Shown here: one piece after another, positions 24,687 to 37,497 of the stretch
Layout: each line of letters starts with the position of its first letter
Position numbering within the stretch: the stretch's first letter is position 1
From: Phytophthora colocasiae
Lineage: Eukaryota; Oomycota; Peronosporomycetes; Peronosporales; Peronosporaceae
Direction: 5' to 3'
NCBI GenBank assembly: GCA_018806915.1
Contig: JAGKQI010000061.1
Coordinates: 1,798,001-1,862,000, forward strand
Length of the DNA stretch: 64,000 nucleotides
Translations under genes and position numbers: made by a program
The notes under the pieces: generated by a model
Database searches by the model: none
What the model was told of the DNA's origin: nothing
What the model saw: only the letters and a program-made list of their open reading frames with translations

Positions 24687-25240
24687 CCCTGCCCTTTCTT
24701 GTACCCGCTGACTAACGTGGCCTTTTTCAGTGTGTCAGCGCCAACTTCCTTGCCTGTTGAACTACCTACTGAGCTTTTTTTAGCGCTCTTTTTTTTGTTT
24801 GGCGCGCCGTAATCTCAGCATTTCATTGGTGCTTTTAGATTCCTCGGAAGCCACCTGGTTTCTGAGAAAATGTCAAATGGTTTAAATTTAAACCATCCGG
24901 GCACGAAGAGATAGAACAGAAAACGCACGAATAATTAGCCTGCTGATTGCGATACCTGTAGGGGTGACACCCATTCCTATCTACCTCGTTTTTGTATGGG
25001 AAGTTTTAGTGTCTAGTCTTCTAAAATCGAGAATGTCTACGGCTCACAAAAAAGAACGCGTCAGCCCTGGCACTGTTCAGAGCCTGGCTATGCTGTGTCG
25101 CATAATGCAGCTTTAGCCTGCTTCAAATGGCTTGTTATGCAGCATTGCGACTGTTTAGGATTGTCTATGGTCAACTGCACTCGTCCATACCCGAACACCA
25201 TTCCCTACCCAATCCCTTTATATTCAAACGTCTAGTCTAA

Positions 25241-25288
25241 TTTATGCTGCATATGCAGCATAAAAAAATCGGCTCCGGTTTGGAGAGG
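25241..25288 (-). repeat. right end of piggyBac-like element 1: palindrome plus TIR
   Basis: A perfect 24-bp palindrome (25241-25264, core TGCTGCATATGCAGCA) is followed ten bases later by the TIR CCGGTTTGGAGAGG and then TTAA. The left end has a related, imperfect motif at about 19114-19134. Paired subterminal motifs of this kind are typical transposase-binding candidates. Confidence 0.85.
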
Positions 25289-25292
25289 TTAA

Positions 25293-25434
25293 AACGTATC
25301 ATATCCGGGTCAACATAAAAAGGTCAAATGACCCCAAAGTTGATGTAATACAACAAGTAGAATCATGGTGAAACTATGAACACGTTCATTGTCGTTTTAT
25401 TAAAGCTATTCCAAAGCTACAGACATAGGGAGAT
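25293..25434. other. right flank of piggyBac-like element 1
   Basis: Short stretch after the TTAA duplication. It does not continue the CRN frame interrupted on the left side. Nothing recognised. Confidence 0.35.
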
Positions 25435-26586
25435 TTACCGGCGTAATGTACCGGTGGCGTTGAGGCTTCTTCGCTGGACATTTTTAGCCATGTCATCGAT
25501 TCGATCGACGTAACGTTGTGATAGACCTAAAGTCATGGCGACAAAAGCAAGTAGAGATGGATGAGGAGTCGGCAATGCAGCATTAATCTCTCGATTGAAC
25601 CGTTCCAGGGGATTATTTATGCGTCTAACCATGGCTACCATCGACGTCATGAACGTTCCACACGCTCGGCTTGTAGGTCTTTAGCCAGATTTTGCAAAAA
25701 TATGACTAGAACAATCCCCGCACGGGCTCAATGAAAGTTACGTTCTCTTCCACACAGACACTACTGACCTTGTCGTGTACATACTGGATACCAGGACCTT
25801 CGATCTTCTCGAGAGAAATAACGGTCAGCATATCCAGTACCCCGTCTGCATTGCGATTCTCGTTCAGGTATACGCAGTCTTCCTATGGTATGCCTGCTTA
25901 AACTGGAAGTAACAGCCCATAATTTGCGCGTCTTGAAATTGCACTTGGGCGGCAGTTTGCAGTCCTTCCTCGAAGTCACACACCACTTTGCTCGGCTCCA
26001 CTTTGTCATCAGCAGCCACATTGATCGCTCAATTAAATGCCAATACATGTCCTGGATTTTTGCCGTACAGAGGGTGAAAAACACAGGTTCAACAGGCCCG
26101 AACTCATACTCATTTTCCTTGTGTTTGAAATGTCAGAATCGCTACGAGCTTCCATCAGAGTTTCCCCTGGCTTCACCCTACTCAGGCATAGTTCACCATC
26201 TTTCGGGTACCAACATATGTTCTCAAACTCAAATCTTTCACCACGAAGGTTCATTATCGGTCGATAGTGCCACGCCGCAGACCGAGGCCCGCAACATTTC
26301 CTATGCTACCGTTCGCGTGCGCTCGAGGCGGAGTACTCGTCGGAGATGCGGCTGAGGCAGCTCTCGGAGCATCAGTGCCTGAGCCGGGATGAGAGTCGGA
26401 TCGAGAGCTCTGTCGACCACTTTGTCCTCTAGATGGCGATGCGCTCTTGCTTCCTGAACGCGTGATCACCATCGCACCTGGAAAGCCACTTGCAAGTACA
26501 GTCGGGGTCAGAACGCAGGGCTGATGCAGAGCTCGCCCTGAGTGCATTCGGCGACGACCGCTAAAAATAAAAAAAATGGTGTTCAA
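25435..26586 (-). pseudogene. Mutator-like (MULE) transposase remnant 1
   Basis: Pieces on minus in collinear order: an N-terminal Ser/Arg-rich start (26254-26586), a segment with GERFEFENICWYP (26033-26254), a core with VVCDFEEGLQTAAQVQF and YFQFKQAYHRK in broken frames (25761-26084), and a C-terminal piece with RINNPLERFNREINAALPTPHPSL (25435-25650). The NNPLERFNRE block is a well-known signature of this transposase type in oomycetes. Several frameshifts and stops make it non-functional. Confidence 0.75.
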
Positions 26587-27065
26587 TAGAGTGCCTTCTG
26601 GCGACAGTAGGTGGGCTTATGTGGTCCGGGGATACTCACAAGTCGTGCCCAGGGTGTCGTTGCAGCACCAAGTTGATGGTTCCGTGCTACTGCCGTGCTA
26701 CGAGTGCGCCGACGGCAGCCCAATCTCTCCGACGGCAATGCAAGCAGCCAACCAAGCAAATTCAAGCGCTCGAGCCAGAGCGCCAGCTAGAGTAGAATAG
26801 GACTGTTCATTAGTCAATTTCCAATGAAGTAGACTTCAGCCACATTTACCTGGGAGTTTGCCGACTCCCCCATCGTGTTTTCAACTCCTGCAGACACTAC
26901 AAAGAATTCTTTAGCAGTATCCTGCATTCCAGACCGGCTATCATGGTTAATATGCATTCAGGCACAGACGCGTTTATCACTTCCTCACTCTCATTCCAAT
27001 GGCCAAGAACGTAAAGGAGAAGCCGATGTTCGGTACGTCTCCTTTCGAACTACAAGAGGAGCACC
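26587..27065. other. unassigned repeat-region sequence
   Basis: Short frames only. No domain or repeat end recognised. Confidence 0.3.
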
Positions 27066-27329
27066 TTGGAAACCCTCGGCCTACTCCGACCAGATACGCT
27101 ACTTGAGTCCTCTGACTCCGCTCATGAACTATTCGGCGTCGCGTATGACAAATACAGAAACATTGACACCGAAAAACGTTTGGTTCACAGAAAAAAAGCG
27201 ATTCAAACCAGGGTCAAATTGCTAGCAGAACAGTGTGGGTTTCAGGTTCGCGTTCATAGTAACTGTACGGCGGAACAACTCAGGCAGTACTACATCTTCT
27301 TCAATTCAAAGTTTTCTGCTGACAAATGA
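27066..27329 (+). pseudogene. unrecognised protein-coding fragment
   Basis: An open frame with balanced amino-acid use (HELFGVAYDKYRNID, VKLLAEQCGFQVRVH, QLRQYYIFFNSKF) and no ATG. A neighbouring frame just upstream (MFGTSPFELQEEHL) seems to belong to it, which suggests a frameshift near 27065. The family is not recognised. It looks like a relic of a real gene or of a transposon ORF. Confidence 0.35.
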
Positions 27330-28024
27330 CAAAGGGAATCTGCTAGTCACCAAGTTAAATTTCGCGATTAAAAAGCAATTTGGTGTGGTAGAACAAAAAT
27401 CAGTAACTAGGTTTTTTCTAATGTACACTTGCTGCTGTGAAGCTGTGGGTTTGAATTTTCGCCCCAGAAGCCGCCTCCCAGGATCGTCCATTGATCTGTG
27501 AGCTAATTGGCTGATAGTTTACAGCTTTGGGACGGGAATCTAGAAAGATATAAGCGCTGCGCTTCAGGAATACTTTCGATAATCTCCGGAATCCATGTCC
27601 GGTCCGGAATCCCAAGTTGACCACCTGCATCCGGAATCCTGATACAGCAGAACCAGATGCCTAATTGGGGATTTGGTCCCGATCGGCATCCAGAAGTAAC
27701 TCATTGGTGACTACACCGGATACACGAAGACAAACGACACCCTAGAGGATACCACAAGGTCACACGCAAACTCTGTCTTCCGGATATCCATAGGATCCCT
27801 GGAGGTTGAGAATGACCCCACTTGGTATCTGGACGTTTTATTTCAGAATCCACCGGGGCACGCATTATACACTCTGGGCGACCGACTTCCAGTCCGGAAG
27901 CCGAAAAGTGTTCATCCACTTCGCCACACTTCCTCTTCGAGCTCCACAACACAAGTCTTCTTCTTCTTTTACTGTCTTCACCTCATAAATCCCATTTTTC
28001 TTCTACATTTAAGACCCCCTTTCC

Positions 28025-28105
28025 AATATTCTATTCATTATGCATGGTACTCTATTCGTCTCCATCCTTCATCTACCTAACAACTCTGCGCAAATCATTG
28101 CTTCA
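28025..28105 (+). repeat. dispersed repeat, copy 1
   Basis: An approximately 80-bp segment containing CTCTATTCGTCTCCAT and GCGCAAATCATT recurs in direct orientation at 37498-37567 with small indels. Both copies end in CTTCA, after which they diverge. Confidence 0.75.
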
Positions 28106-28560
28106 ACAGGTTATGAACTCAACGCTTCCTGCTCGAGCACCACGCAGCCGTGTATGCCGGCCGTTACGCCGAGGGTATAGGAGAAATTCCCTTGTACACT
28201 ACGTACATGTACATGCCCTTACAAACTAAGGCGAAAGCTAGTACTGTACCGCCTTTTGATCCACATAGCAACGCTAAACGCTATTAGTATTTTACTATGT
28301 CGAGCAGTACTGTAGCATTCTATGTAGTAGTACTACTGCTACAATACGTACACTGCCTAGTGTAACACTGGCTAATCTACCAACGATGAGACACTCCCGG
28401 CGATAGGTAAAGGTACTAATGACGTCGTGTCCAAATTTCCCACCGTGAACGAACGATCCACCCTACCCTTGGTATTTACTGGCTCGATGCCAAGCTGTAG
28501 CGGACTACCCAGGTAGAACTACGGCTTGTAAATTGTTAAAATAACACAACTCGGGCTATT

Positions 28561-28600
28561 GTACATTATACATTATGCATTATACATTATACATGTACAT
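28561..28600 (+). repeat. CATTATACAT microsatellite
   Basis: Four imperfect tandem copies of a 10-bp AT-rich unit. Confidence 0.7.
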
Positions 28601-28785
28601 ACAGACTTGCGTCTATTATCAAAAGTTGAGACGAATTTATGTGATGAAATGTATGAAACTGGGAGGCATCAGCACCAAAAACGAACATTCATACGCTAAC
28701 TTGAATATTCAGTCACTGGCAGTGTTTCAAACATTTTCCTAACACAAGCAACAAAAGAGTTACGTGGACTTGGGAAGCAGGATAG

Positions 28786-30942
28786 AAGGAGGCGTTTGCA
28801 TGGGCAAAGGCGTGGCTGAGCACGAAGCCGGTGTTGGTTTACCCTAACTACAATCTACCGTTCAAACTCACTACAGATACTTCGAAGACGAGGCTGGGAG
28901 CTGTGTTGTCACAGGACCAAGGAAGTGGTGATCAACCTGTTGCATATGCGTCGAAAGTAAACGATCCGACTGTCGCCAAGTACGGGATCTCGGAACACGA
29001 GTGCTTTGCGGTAGTATGGGCCGTACGGTTGTTTCGACCGCGCTTGTACGGCCGTCATTTCTCCATTGTGGCGGACCACATCGCCTTGAAGTGCTTGATG
29101 ACGGCGAAAGAGCCTGCAGGACGTCTGCATCGTTGGGCACTTAATTCGCAAGAGTATGACTTTGACATCGAGTACCGACCTGGTAAAGAGAGTAGCCGAT
29201 GCCCTCTCCAGAGGACCCATGTTGGCATTGGGAGATGCTGCTGGAAGCAGAGATGCAGTGCTTAAGCTAGCAATCGGACGAGAAGACAGCACACACGAAG
29301 CCGTACCCGATGGAGACGATGTTTGGATCGTGATGCAGATGCCGTTGTCTGGGTTGCCACAGGGCAGCGCGTAGAAGCTGCCGAAATGGACGTAGTGCAG
29401 TCCACCGACGACGACATCAAAAATGAGCAAAATAAGTCATTGATGGTTGAAGCGCTGCGCAAGAAGGGTGCATACCGAGGGCGGCAAGTGATGGACGAAA
29501 ACGACGGGCTGATGCGAATCAAATTGGGACATGGGGAAAGTCGTGTTACCGGTAGTGTATTGGCCTCTCGTGTTTCAAGAAGCACATGGTAGCGGGTAAG
29601 CTGGGCATCTAGTGGGATCACAGTCTCTGGAACGGTTGCAAAAACTTTACTGGTGGCCGAAGATGAGGGATGCGGAGCAGGGCTGGGTTTCAGCTTGTGA
29701 GGACTGTGGTTAGAGGAAGGCTAAACCCAAATCAGTTGTTCCACCGTTGCGCAGTATTTGAACAGGAGCCGTGTGTGATCGCTGGTCCATTGACGTCGCT
29801 GGACCATTGCCGGTAACGGAAGCCGGAAAATCGGTATGTCATTGCAGCCGCGAGTATACCACAATATACTGTGGCAGTAGCAGCACCAGATCATGTATCG
29901 AAAGCAGTGGCACGTTTCTTGGTGGATAAGGATGTGTTAGTATTTGGGCCTGTGAGGGAGGTGATGATAGATGGTGCTCACGAGTTTGGCAGCCGCATGA
30001 TAACCGAACTGCTTGAAGTGATGCAAGCATTGCAGGCGACGCCAGTGCCCTATCGCCCAGATATTCTTGGTCTTCTTGAACGTTTTCACCGTACCTGAAA
30101 AAGAATGATCAGTCTGAATATCGATGAGCAGCAAGATGACTGGGATGACTTTTTACCAAGCGCCTTGTACGCCTATAACTCCTCACGGCATGCGACACAC
30201 GGCTACCAGCCGAATGAGCTCATGATGGGCCGTAAGTTGAAATCGTCCGCAGAAATGCTGAGGCGAAGTCCACTGGAGTACCCGCACAGTTCGCAGGACG
30301 AGTACCACGAAGTCTTGATGCAGAACCTGAAGAAGGCACAAGAATGGGCAGTGTTAGCACTAGAGAAGGAACAGACAAGACAAGTAATGTACAGTCAGCG
30401 AAAAGTAAGGAAGACAAGTGAATTCCGCATTAACTAGCTCGTTTGGATCTACTGACCTGATCGCGGGCCGGGAATTACGAAGGTTGGGCACAGATGGCGA
30501 AGACCTGTCAAGATCATTGCACCTGCTGGATATGACAATTATTTAGCGCAGATGTTATAGTCCGCGCGACGCATTTCTCATTCCTGCTGAGCTACTACTA
30601 CCCTACTCACTTACTAGAAGAAATGGCGAACGACATCGCTATATGGACCTGCAAGAGGAAGCGGTAGCGGCTGCTAACATTGACTCAGAGGATGAAGGCG
30701 GTGTAACGACAGGAATAGCCCGTCAGACCGTGAGGAACAATGACGGCCACCAGGTGGTCACTATAGGAGTAACGGGCGGTGGCGACAAATCAATAGCTGC
30801 CACAGACGTCAATTCCCTACACACGCAGGCAGACTACGAAGAAGAACGGAAGACTGACACCGAAGAAGTAACAGACCTCGCATCGCGGACACTAGACGAT
30901 AACCAAAAAGAAGCTGGGGAACCGCGTTTGATAAAAGGTTGA
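28786..30942 (+). pseudogene. Ty3/gypsy retrotransposon pol fragment
   Basis: The frame opens at 28786 inside the RNase H-like domain (LPFKLTTDTSKTRLGAVLSQ, KYGISEHECFAVVWA, LHRWALNSQEYDFDIEYRPG) and continues in shifted frames into VADALSRGP, the integrase finger region near 29530, the integrase core (VREVMIDGAHEFGS) and a C-terminal part (AYNSSRHATHGYQPNELMMGR). Multiple stops and frameshifts break it. Reverse transcriptase, protease and gag are absent. The acidic ORF at 30643-30942 may be its C-terminal tail. Confidence 0.85.
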
Positions 30943-31272
30943 GTTCTGATGGTTCTGACAGCACTGAAACAGATGCCAAACCGTTGTGGTTTTTCTCGGG
31001 GATTCTATACAACTCTGAGAACTGGTGCGCCGTAGCTGTGAATTTTACTGAGTTTACTATTATCATTTTCGACCCCCAACAAGCTAAAGACAGATTCGCG
31101 GCACTTGAGTGCGGAGCTGATACCGCTATTGCCCACGCCACCATCACCCAAACGATACCGGTTCACACAGGTCGACTGGGCCGTGCAGGTCGACTCATTT
31201 AATTGTGGAGCCTACGTCGTCTTCTTCTTCGAAATGCTGCTTTTAAATGTAGTGTCTACGGGCGTCGAGTGA
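30939..31272 (+). pseudogene. Ulp1-like (C48) cysteine protease fragment
   Basis: The first frame has WFFSGILYNSENWCAVAVNF and IIIFDPQQA, where family members usually have His-Trp followed by an Asp-containing strand; here the His position reads Asn. After a frameshift near 31160 the segment VDSFNCGAYVVFFFEMLL holds the catalytic Cys block (NCGAY). The protease normally removes SUMO-type modifiers and is often carried by MULE elements. It is truncated at both ends and not functional. Confidence 0.7.
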
Positions 31273-32715
31273 CGAGTGACGCGATGCAGTACTTCTGCTA
31301 CAGATTCGTTTCCACATCGTTAATCCAATGTAAGGCCGCGAGTTTCTTTTTTCTATATGAAAGGGTTGCTGTCTGTGTTATCAGATGATTCTACGCCCCA
31401 CGCGCCCAGCAACTTTGTTTTTTTTGCGAAGTCTTTGGGGTCGAGGACTTTCAAGTTTTTATTTAAGTCTTTGACGACCAACACTCCTTTTTGTGGTGAC
31501 GTTTTATGCATTTTTCCTGGCGGACTACGCGCATTAGAGAATCGTCGTTGCAAGGACACCTGACTGACATGAGGACACGCAAATCTCCAGACGCTTTCAT
31601 AGCTGTGGATTTGTTCTTCACGTTTTGTAATTTAGCAAGTTTATCTTTGTATGTTATTTGTCGGGGACTTAGATATGCCTCCCTATTTCATAAAAATGCA
31701 TCATGGCTGATATTGTTCATCGTTTTTGTTTTTGCATTTCTTGAGATTGCATTCATATGTGTTGAAGAAAGGCTACAGCTTCAAATGCAGGAATAGCATC
31801 AAACAGTGTAATCGTTAGAATACGTGGCGTATTGTGCAATACGTGCGCAGCCTCCCATCGTTGGGGCTATTTTTCTTCCTTAGAAGAAATTCGAGTTCCT
31901 TCTCGTTTTAGGAAGTTCATACGTTATACTTCTAAAGCGCTAGCGAAAGATATTTTTTTTTGTAACAACGAATCCAATGTAGATGGAAATCGTGGACCTG
32001 AACTGTAGTTTGTTTTCTGTATACTGAGGTCCGTATAGGTTTGTCATGAAAATGTATGGTTTAGTAAGCTTCCTCTCAGTACTCGTGCTGGGTTCGTCAC
32101 TATCGCACAGCTGCTAGTCTCGCCCTTGATCAGAGGTGAGACTAGTTTGCTACGCGTCCTTGGCTCTACAAATGCACTACGCATAGAAAGATAGATGGCC
32201 GTAGGAAACGCATTCTACACAGTATAACGGTAGCGATCAAGTGGTCTTCTGCTAGGGTCCGTACCCAAGTGATGGTTGCAGACACCTCGTACGGGCTGCA
32301 AATACCGCGGGCGTGAGGGTCACTAGCTGGCTAAACCAATCCCCCTCCCTTCACCACACGAACGCTCCACCTCACCCAACTCAGGTAGCTAAGTATCGAC
32401 TTTAGTCATTAGCTCCGCACACCAGACTGTTTCGTCGATGGTCACTGTTACGGGGCTTGTGTTACCCGGTACATGTTACACTGAGCACTAATCCTTCTGC
32501 TTCTGCACCTACTCCTCGGAGCAATCCTGATCCTCCTGCTTCCATTGTTTTCGCTCCTAGCGATCTTCTGGCTTCAACCAGCGCCGGGTTGGATACGGGT
32601 TCAATGGGATGACCTGCCAGTACTTTGGAATTATCGGTAATGAACTCGAGAATCTTCTTCCGGTTTGCTCCGGATCGGTGGAGCGTTCGCACCGTGTCCA
32701 GAACCTCCTCGTCGT
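31273..32715. other. unassigned repeat-region sequence
   Basis: No supportable gene. A sequence near 32445 (TGTTACGGGGC) could be an LTR end, followed by an open stretch with gag-like Pro/Ser composition, but no partner LTR was found and this is not claimed. Confidence 0.3.
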
Positions 32716-33373
32716 CTAGGTTGCGTGCTTCGTGGTAACTCTAATACACTTCGTGGTTATCTCGTGCTTGTGGTCAGTGACTTGCTTTGTGATGCAGACC
32801 TCCCACGCACCGGTTTGGCGGACACAAGCGTTTATCTGTATTGCTTTAGCATTAGTCCCACAAAAAGCGAAAGCGATTGAAACAATTGCAAATACAAACC
32901 CGAGCGGGGCAGCCATTTTTCCTCGTGTGCTGCAATGGTCTCTTCCCTTGACCTCTACCTGCTCTGTGTCCACCGCCGTGCGTGCAGACAAAGGTTTTGT
33001 TGTAGGACTTGAGCTCCTCCGGTATAAGTTTGGTTGCAGCGCGACTATTTTTGATCTGTTTGTTCCGCGTGCATACCGGACCGCAGAGCTACGGCAAATG
33101 AACGAATACGTCAGCAGGCTCTTTCATTCCATATTGCGCTGCACAGTCTCAAACAAGTACACAATCCAAGATAGGCTAACAAACCTGGAATGTGCGCTTG
33201 CTGTTTGTGTGAAAATACAGCTCTAGCTCCTCCCATTCATCGAAACACCTGCGATCCAGCTCCAGTATATCCACGTGCTCTTCTAGAAGAACGCCGTTAC
33301 ACTTCACCTCTTTTGAATCCGTGCCGGCAGACTCTGAACTGGCAGAAGACACCGGAGAAGACGCACTCGACAC
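32716..33373 (-). pseudogene. MULE/FAR1-type N-terminal fragment
   Basis: On minus, one frame begins with a Ser-rich start and reaches CFDEWEELELYFHTNSKRTFQV (33176-33373). A second carries INACVRQTGAWEVCITKQ and DHKHEI (32716-32991). Together these resemble the DNA-binding N-terminus of MULE transposases of FAR1 type. The transposase core expected further 3' is absent, so this is a stranded end. Confidence 0.55.
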
Positions 33374-35122
33374 CGAAGCTCGCCCAACTGATCCACCACG
33401 CGCCGCTTCCCTTCGCCACTGCTTCCGCTTTCCTCCTCTTGATTTCCTTGCCTAGCGCTTCTTCGACTTTCGCCGCTGGGCGAGCGGCAGTCTCTGGCAA
33501 CACATCCGGTACTTTCTCTGTAGCATCCATCGTTGTTGTCACAACGCGTGGTGCGGCGTTGAAGTTGTCGTACGTCCCGCACACGGCCTCCTCTCCATAG
33601 TTGCTGGTAGTCCGTCTGATTAATCCAAAGTCGCCCTCCTTGCCTGCCGTCAAGTCGATCATCCACACGCTCCACTTCGAACTCGAGCAAGTAATGCCCT
33701 GTACGCGCCTGATATCTTCGGCTTCTGCATTCCACCACTGTTTCGTGTGATTGATTACGGGTAAGTCACTACTTTTTAGACACGATGCTGTCGACTCCAC
33801 GTTGTCCGCGAGCTGCAAACGCGTAGACTCTTGGTCTCTCGTCCTCTTCGTCGACCCGTGGGAGTTCGTACTTAAGTTCTTCAAGTTTTTCTCTTGTGCG
33901 ACAGCGCACACCAAACGGGACGCGCGCTTCGATCCTCTCAGCGTCGCCACCACGGCTATTTTGTTGATCGATTGTATCTGCTCCAATTTTATCACTGCTA
34001 TTGTCGGCCAAGGCTGTCACACTGACCCTGGCTCGCGTTGGGCTGTTTGTCCTTCCTCCTCGGCTTCCAGCTTGCTCCTCACGTGGGTACGACGCTTTTC
34101 CCATCTTCGAGCATGTACATCCGGTGATATTGGCATCGACACTACCAGTTTCTGCCGTTCGCTTACGCTTTCGTCGTCCTTCACGGGCATCTTTCTGTCT
34201 GTAGTTCTGCCCACACGGCATCCTCTCTTGAGTATTTTCTGGTCAAACGTGGGAAAACGAAGCATGCGGGACGGAAGCGCATATATTGCGTGCTGTTCTT
34301 GGTAGCGAAAGGCAAACGCTCTCATACACAGATCCAAGCACGAAATTTCGACAAGCGAATGACTTCGTAGAGTGGTGACCCAATAATAATCACCGAGCAC
34401 ACCGATTGTCTCCATTCGTTCGATCACCGTGTCTGGTTGCAGACACTCATTCTTCCAGGATGCATCTGGATTCCACCCAGTTAGATCAATTTTCCTAACC
34501 CATGCTACAGTCCGCTCCATCTCCTCGAGGCGAGAGATGGCAGTGTGCCATGCTCTCATTGATTTAAGCATTTTAACGTCGTACACCACTCTCCCTATCC
34601 TTATCGTCAGCTCCTCCGGCCGTATTCGCGATTCGTAGTCGCTCTGAAAGTGCGCCACTTGACTTTCGCAGGACTCAATACGGCGAGTCGGCAGGTTTTC
34701 GTAGAGTTGGTCGGCGTGGTTTTGCTTCTCTCTTCAACGAATATATGGGCCGAACGAGTCTGGCTGATAATAGTGATAGCCCTCAACGCATCTGCGTTGT
34801 TGAGACCAAACCCATTGTCATATGCATCCAAAACTACAGCGAGAGAAGGGGTGCACCCCGCAGCTACGGCACGCACCATCAGAGACGTCTGGCGTAGACC
34901 TTCATTTTTCACAGCCTTGCGCGCTGCACGTTTCAATTTTGCTTTTCCTCCAGCTCTGTTCTTTGAAGTCGGAATGATCCACTCAGTAGCATTATGTTGC
35001 TTGGTGGTAGGGGGTAGACTTGGGTTTTTAGCAGCGAGTTGGGTCGGTTCTACACCAGAATTTTGACTCGGATCTTCGTCTGCGTGAGGATAGTTTTCGT
35101 GATCAGACTGGGACTGTTCCAC
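33374..35122 (-). pseudogene. MULE-associated polyprotein C-terminal half, decayed
   Basis: Several minus-strand frames follow the SWIM-bearing transposase: 34607-35122 (basic, with NRAGGKAKLKRAARKAVK) and 34017-34658 (VAWVRKIDLTGWNPDASW, SLVEISCLDLCMRAF), then 33297-33995 with mixed frames. Their order and spacing suggest the hinge and pre-protease part of a transposase that in related elements ends in a Ulp1 domain. The protease itself is missing on this strand. Family assignment is inference. Confidence 0.45.
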
Positions 35123-35534
35123 ACTCTGAGACTGTACCTCATCTAGTGGTTGGATACCAATCTCGAACTGTGGTGGGGCTTCAGCATGGTCGGGCCTGTG
35201 TACATCGTCACTGGCTAGCGGCTCCGGGTCAATTCATTCTCCTCGTTCACGAGATCAATAACAGCCCGCTCCCCAGGCGACATGAGATGGCGTTCCGGTT
35301 GCTCTTCGCAGACAGATTCAGAGGTCGCATCCTTGAGTGAGCGTGTCACCGAAACAGCTCCGCCACGCTTGTCGACGGAAGGACACCGTCCAACCTACCC
35401 CACTACACCCCCCGAACTTCATCAAGCAAATCCTTGAGCACCAATTACAAGTCATCGTGAGAGCTGGAACTCCATGTGGCGCCAATATCTGCGATCTGTC
35501 TTCCATAATGAAGCATCTCATTGAACTTATCGTT

Positions 35535-37040
35535 TTACGGTTTTGCGGGACGCGTTACCTCCTCGTGCGTTTGTTGATACTTCACAGGAGCGTGAATAAC
35601 TCGTGCTGCGAACGGAGTGTCGACTTCACCAGCCTTCTCATCAACTCGCATTGCGCGATACTTTTTCATTAGCCAACGTGGGTGAATAATATTTTCCGGA
35701 ACTAGCGAGCTGCAACCTGTGACCTTGCGATAGTAAATTATGTGGCGACACGGCAGCAACCGGGTCACGTAAAAAATGCACGAACATGTCCCCATCGGAT
35801 GCAGCATGCATTCATCGGCTAAGTCGTCTTCCTTTCCACCCGCGTACGGCATCATAACGTATGGACCCATCGGATAATGCCGGTACTTCGTCGTCGAAAG
35901 CAGCGCAAACTCGTACTGCTGCTTGATGTAGTCAACAGCATGGCGAGACACGGTGTTCAGCAGTGCATTCATCTCCTTGTCGAAGGTACTGTAAGCGCCA
36001 ATTCTCTTGATATTGCGCCGCCATATCTTCTCGTTCACAGTCTGCCAGAAGAGAATCGCCACAACACAATCATCCAAGCTCGTAGAACTGTTCACGAGAG
36101 TTTTTAGTTTCTGCGAGCTCGATTCCAACCTACGAGAAATAAATGAACGTGTTAGAAAATTATCGCATCAAAAGTAATGGAGCCGTACGCACCTGTTATT
36201 GGTGTGGTTTCCCATATGAGGCACGTTCCCCCGGTAGATTGAACTCCACATATTTCTACAGTCCGACTAGTTTGGCTCGAAATATGCAAGCCGGCGAATT
36301 CTTTTCTCTCCTGGACCCAACACCACTTTCATTGTTGCAACAATATCGTCGTAACGTTTTTCCGTTGGAGCGCTGACCAACAACTGGATTAGCCGCCTCA
36401 TCTCATTCTTTTGGAACGGGCCCAAGTTGTACTTCTCTTTCGCCACTTCTTCCTGTAGATACTTGACGACGTGAAAGTATCATAACAAACTCCGGACGCC
36501 CGGGAACTCCTATCGCAATACAGAAATTTCCGTGAAGTCCTTATCCACGATAATCACGGCAATAGAGTCGCAAGAAGCACGAGTTTCCTTCAACTGCCGG
36601 CATGCAAGCCGCAACGTTTCTTTCCTTTCGTTCTTGAGGAGGCAGTGCTGCACAACAGGATTCCACATCAGAATTGTCAATATGTGTACACGGTCTAACC
36701 CTGTGGCACATTCTCGCATTCGAAACCACAATAAGACTGTTCTAACCTGTATGTGCTTTTCTTAGCCCATGGCATCATGGATCATGAAACTGAACAACTT
36801 GTACTTGGAGTCGTTTGTATCGTGAGTAGCGTCGATGAGAACAGCTTCAGGAAAACTCTCAAACATAGATCGGATGTGAGAAGACTGAATAGAGATACAC
36901 TCGGCAACTTTCTAAACATTTACAGACACGCGTTAACAATTGGCAGCAGGCCCACCACACATTTATCCGCTCACCTCTTCGTTCGAGAACACACGGGATA
37001 CATTGCAGAGTAAAATCCTCCAAAATTGCATTATTGCGGT
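35535..37040 (-). pseudogene. MULE transposase remnant 2 with SWIM finger
   Basis: Reading on minus: the first catalytic Asp block VLIDATHDTNDSKYKLF (about 36797-36850), then NPVVQHCLLKNERKE and IVDKDFTEISVL (36510-36731), then in another frame a helical part (VVKYLQEEVAKEKYNLG). TNNRLES is split by a plausible intron (about 36127-36194, GTGCGT...TCGTAG). The C-terminal part (35535-36128) contains the SWIM zinc finger CSCIFYVTRLLPCRHI. Frameshifts occur between the pieces. The family cuts and pastes DNA; this copy is dead. No terminal inverted repeats were identified. Confidence 0.8.
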
Positions 37041-37497
37041 GCTCCACTGACGGAAACGTGTAGGCTTCTTCACGAAGCCGCGTATTAGATTGTGGATACC
37101 CTAGGAATTAGGTGCGCGCCGTACGGGTGAATATTCACAACAGGCATCTGCTCTGGCCGCAAGTTCTGCGATGTCTTGCCGTTCACTCCGCTGCTCGCTG
37201 TTGCCATTCTCTTATTGTCGTCCTGCTATTCTCCGTCGACGTCCACCATCGTCCTTGTTCACCGCCACATGTAGCGACAAAGGAATTTCATCGCTCTTAC
37301 TTTCTTCCCCTTACCCTGTGGAGCGTCCCCGCTTCAGACGGGTCGGCTTGTGATTGTTGATTGATGCTAAGACCTCGATACCCCTGACATCTTAGCAGAG
37401 ACTACGTACACAGCTTTTTACGTTGGATCGTAAACTGTCCTCCCCAGTTGTACACAGTCCTACACAGTTTTTTTTTCTTTCTTTGGTAGGTAAGAAC
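37041..37497. other. unassigned sequence between MULE 2 and piggyBac 2
   Basis: No gene recognised. Confidence 0.3.

Larger units (their letters stand above)
27330..28785. other. AT-rich stretch without a recognisable gene
   Basis: No convincing coding frame. It contains one copy of a repeat shared with 37498-37567 and a small CATTATACAT microsatellite. It may hold an unrecognised LTR of the gypsy fragment that follows. Confidence 0.4.

Noticed and set aside
32445..32690. LTR end followed by a gag ORF
   Set aside because: TGTTACGG resembles an LTR start, and the next frame is Pro/Ser-rich, but no second LTR, primer-binding site or zinc knuckle was found.
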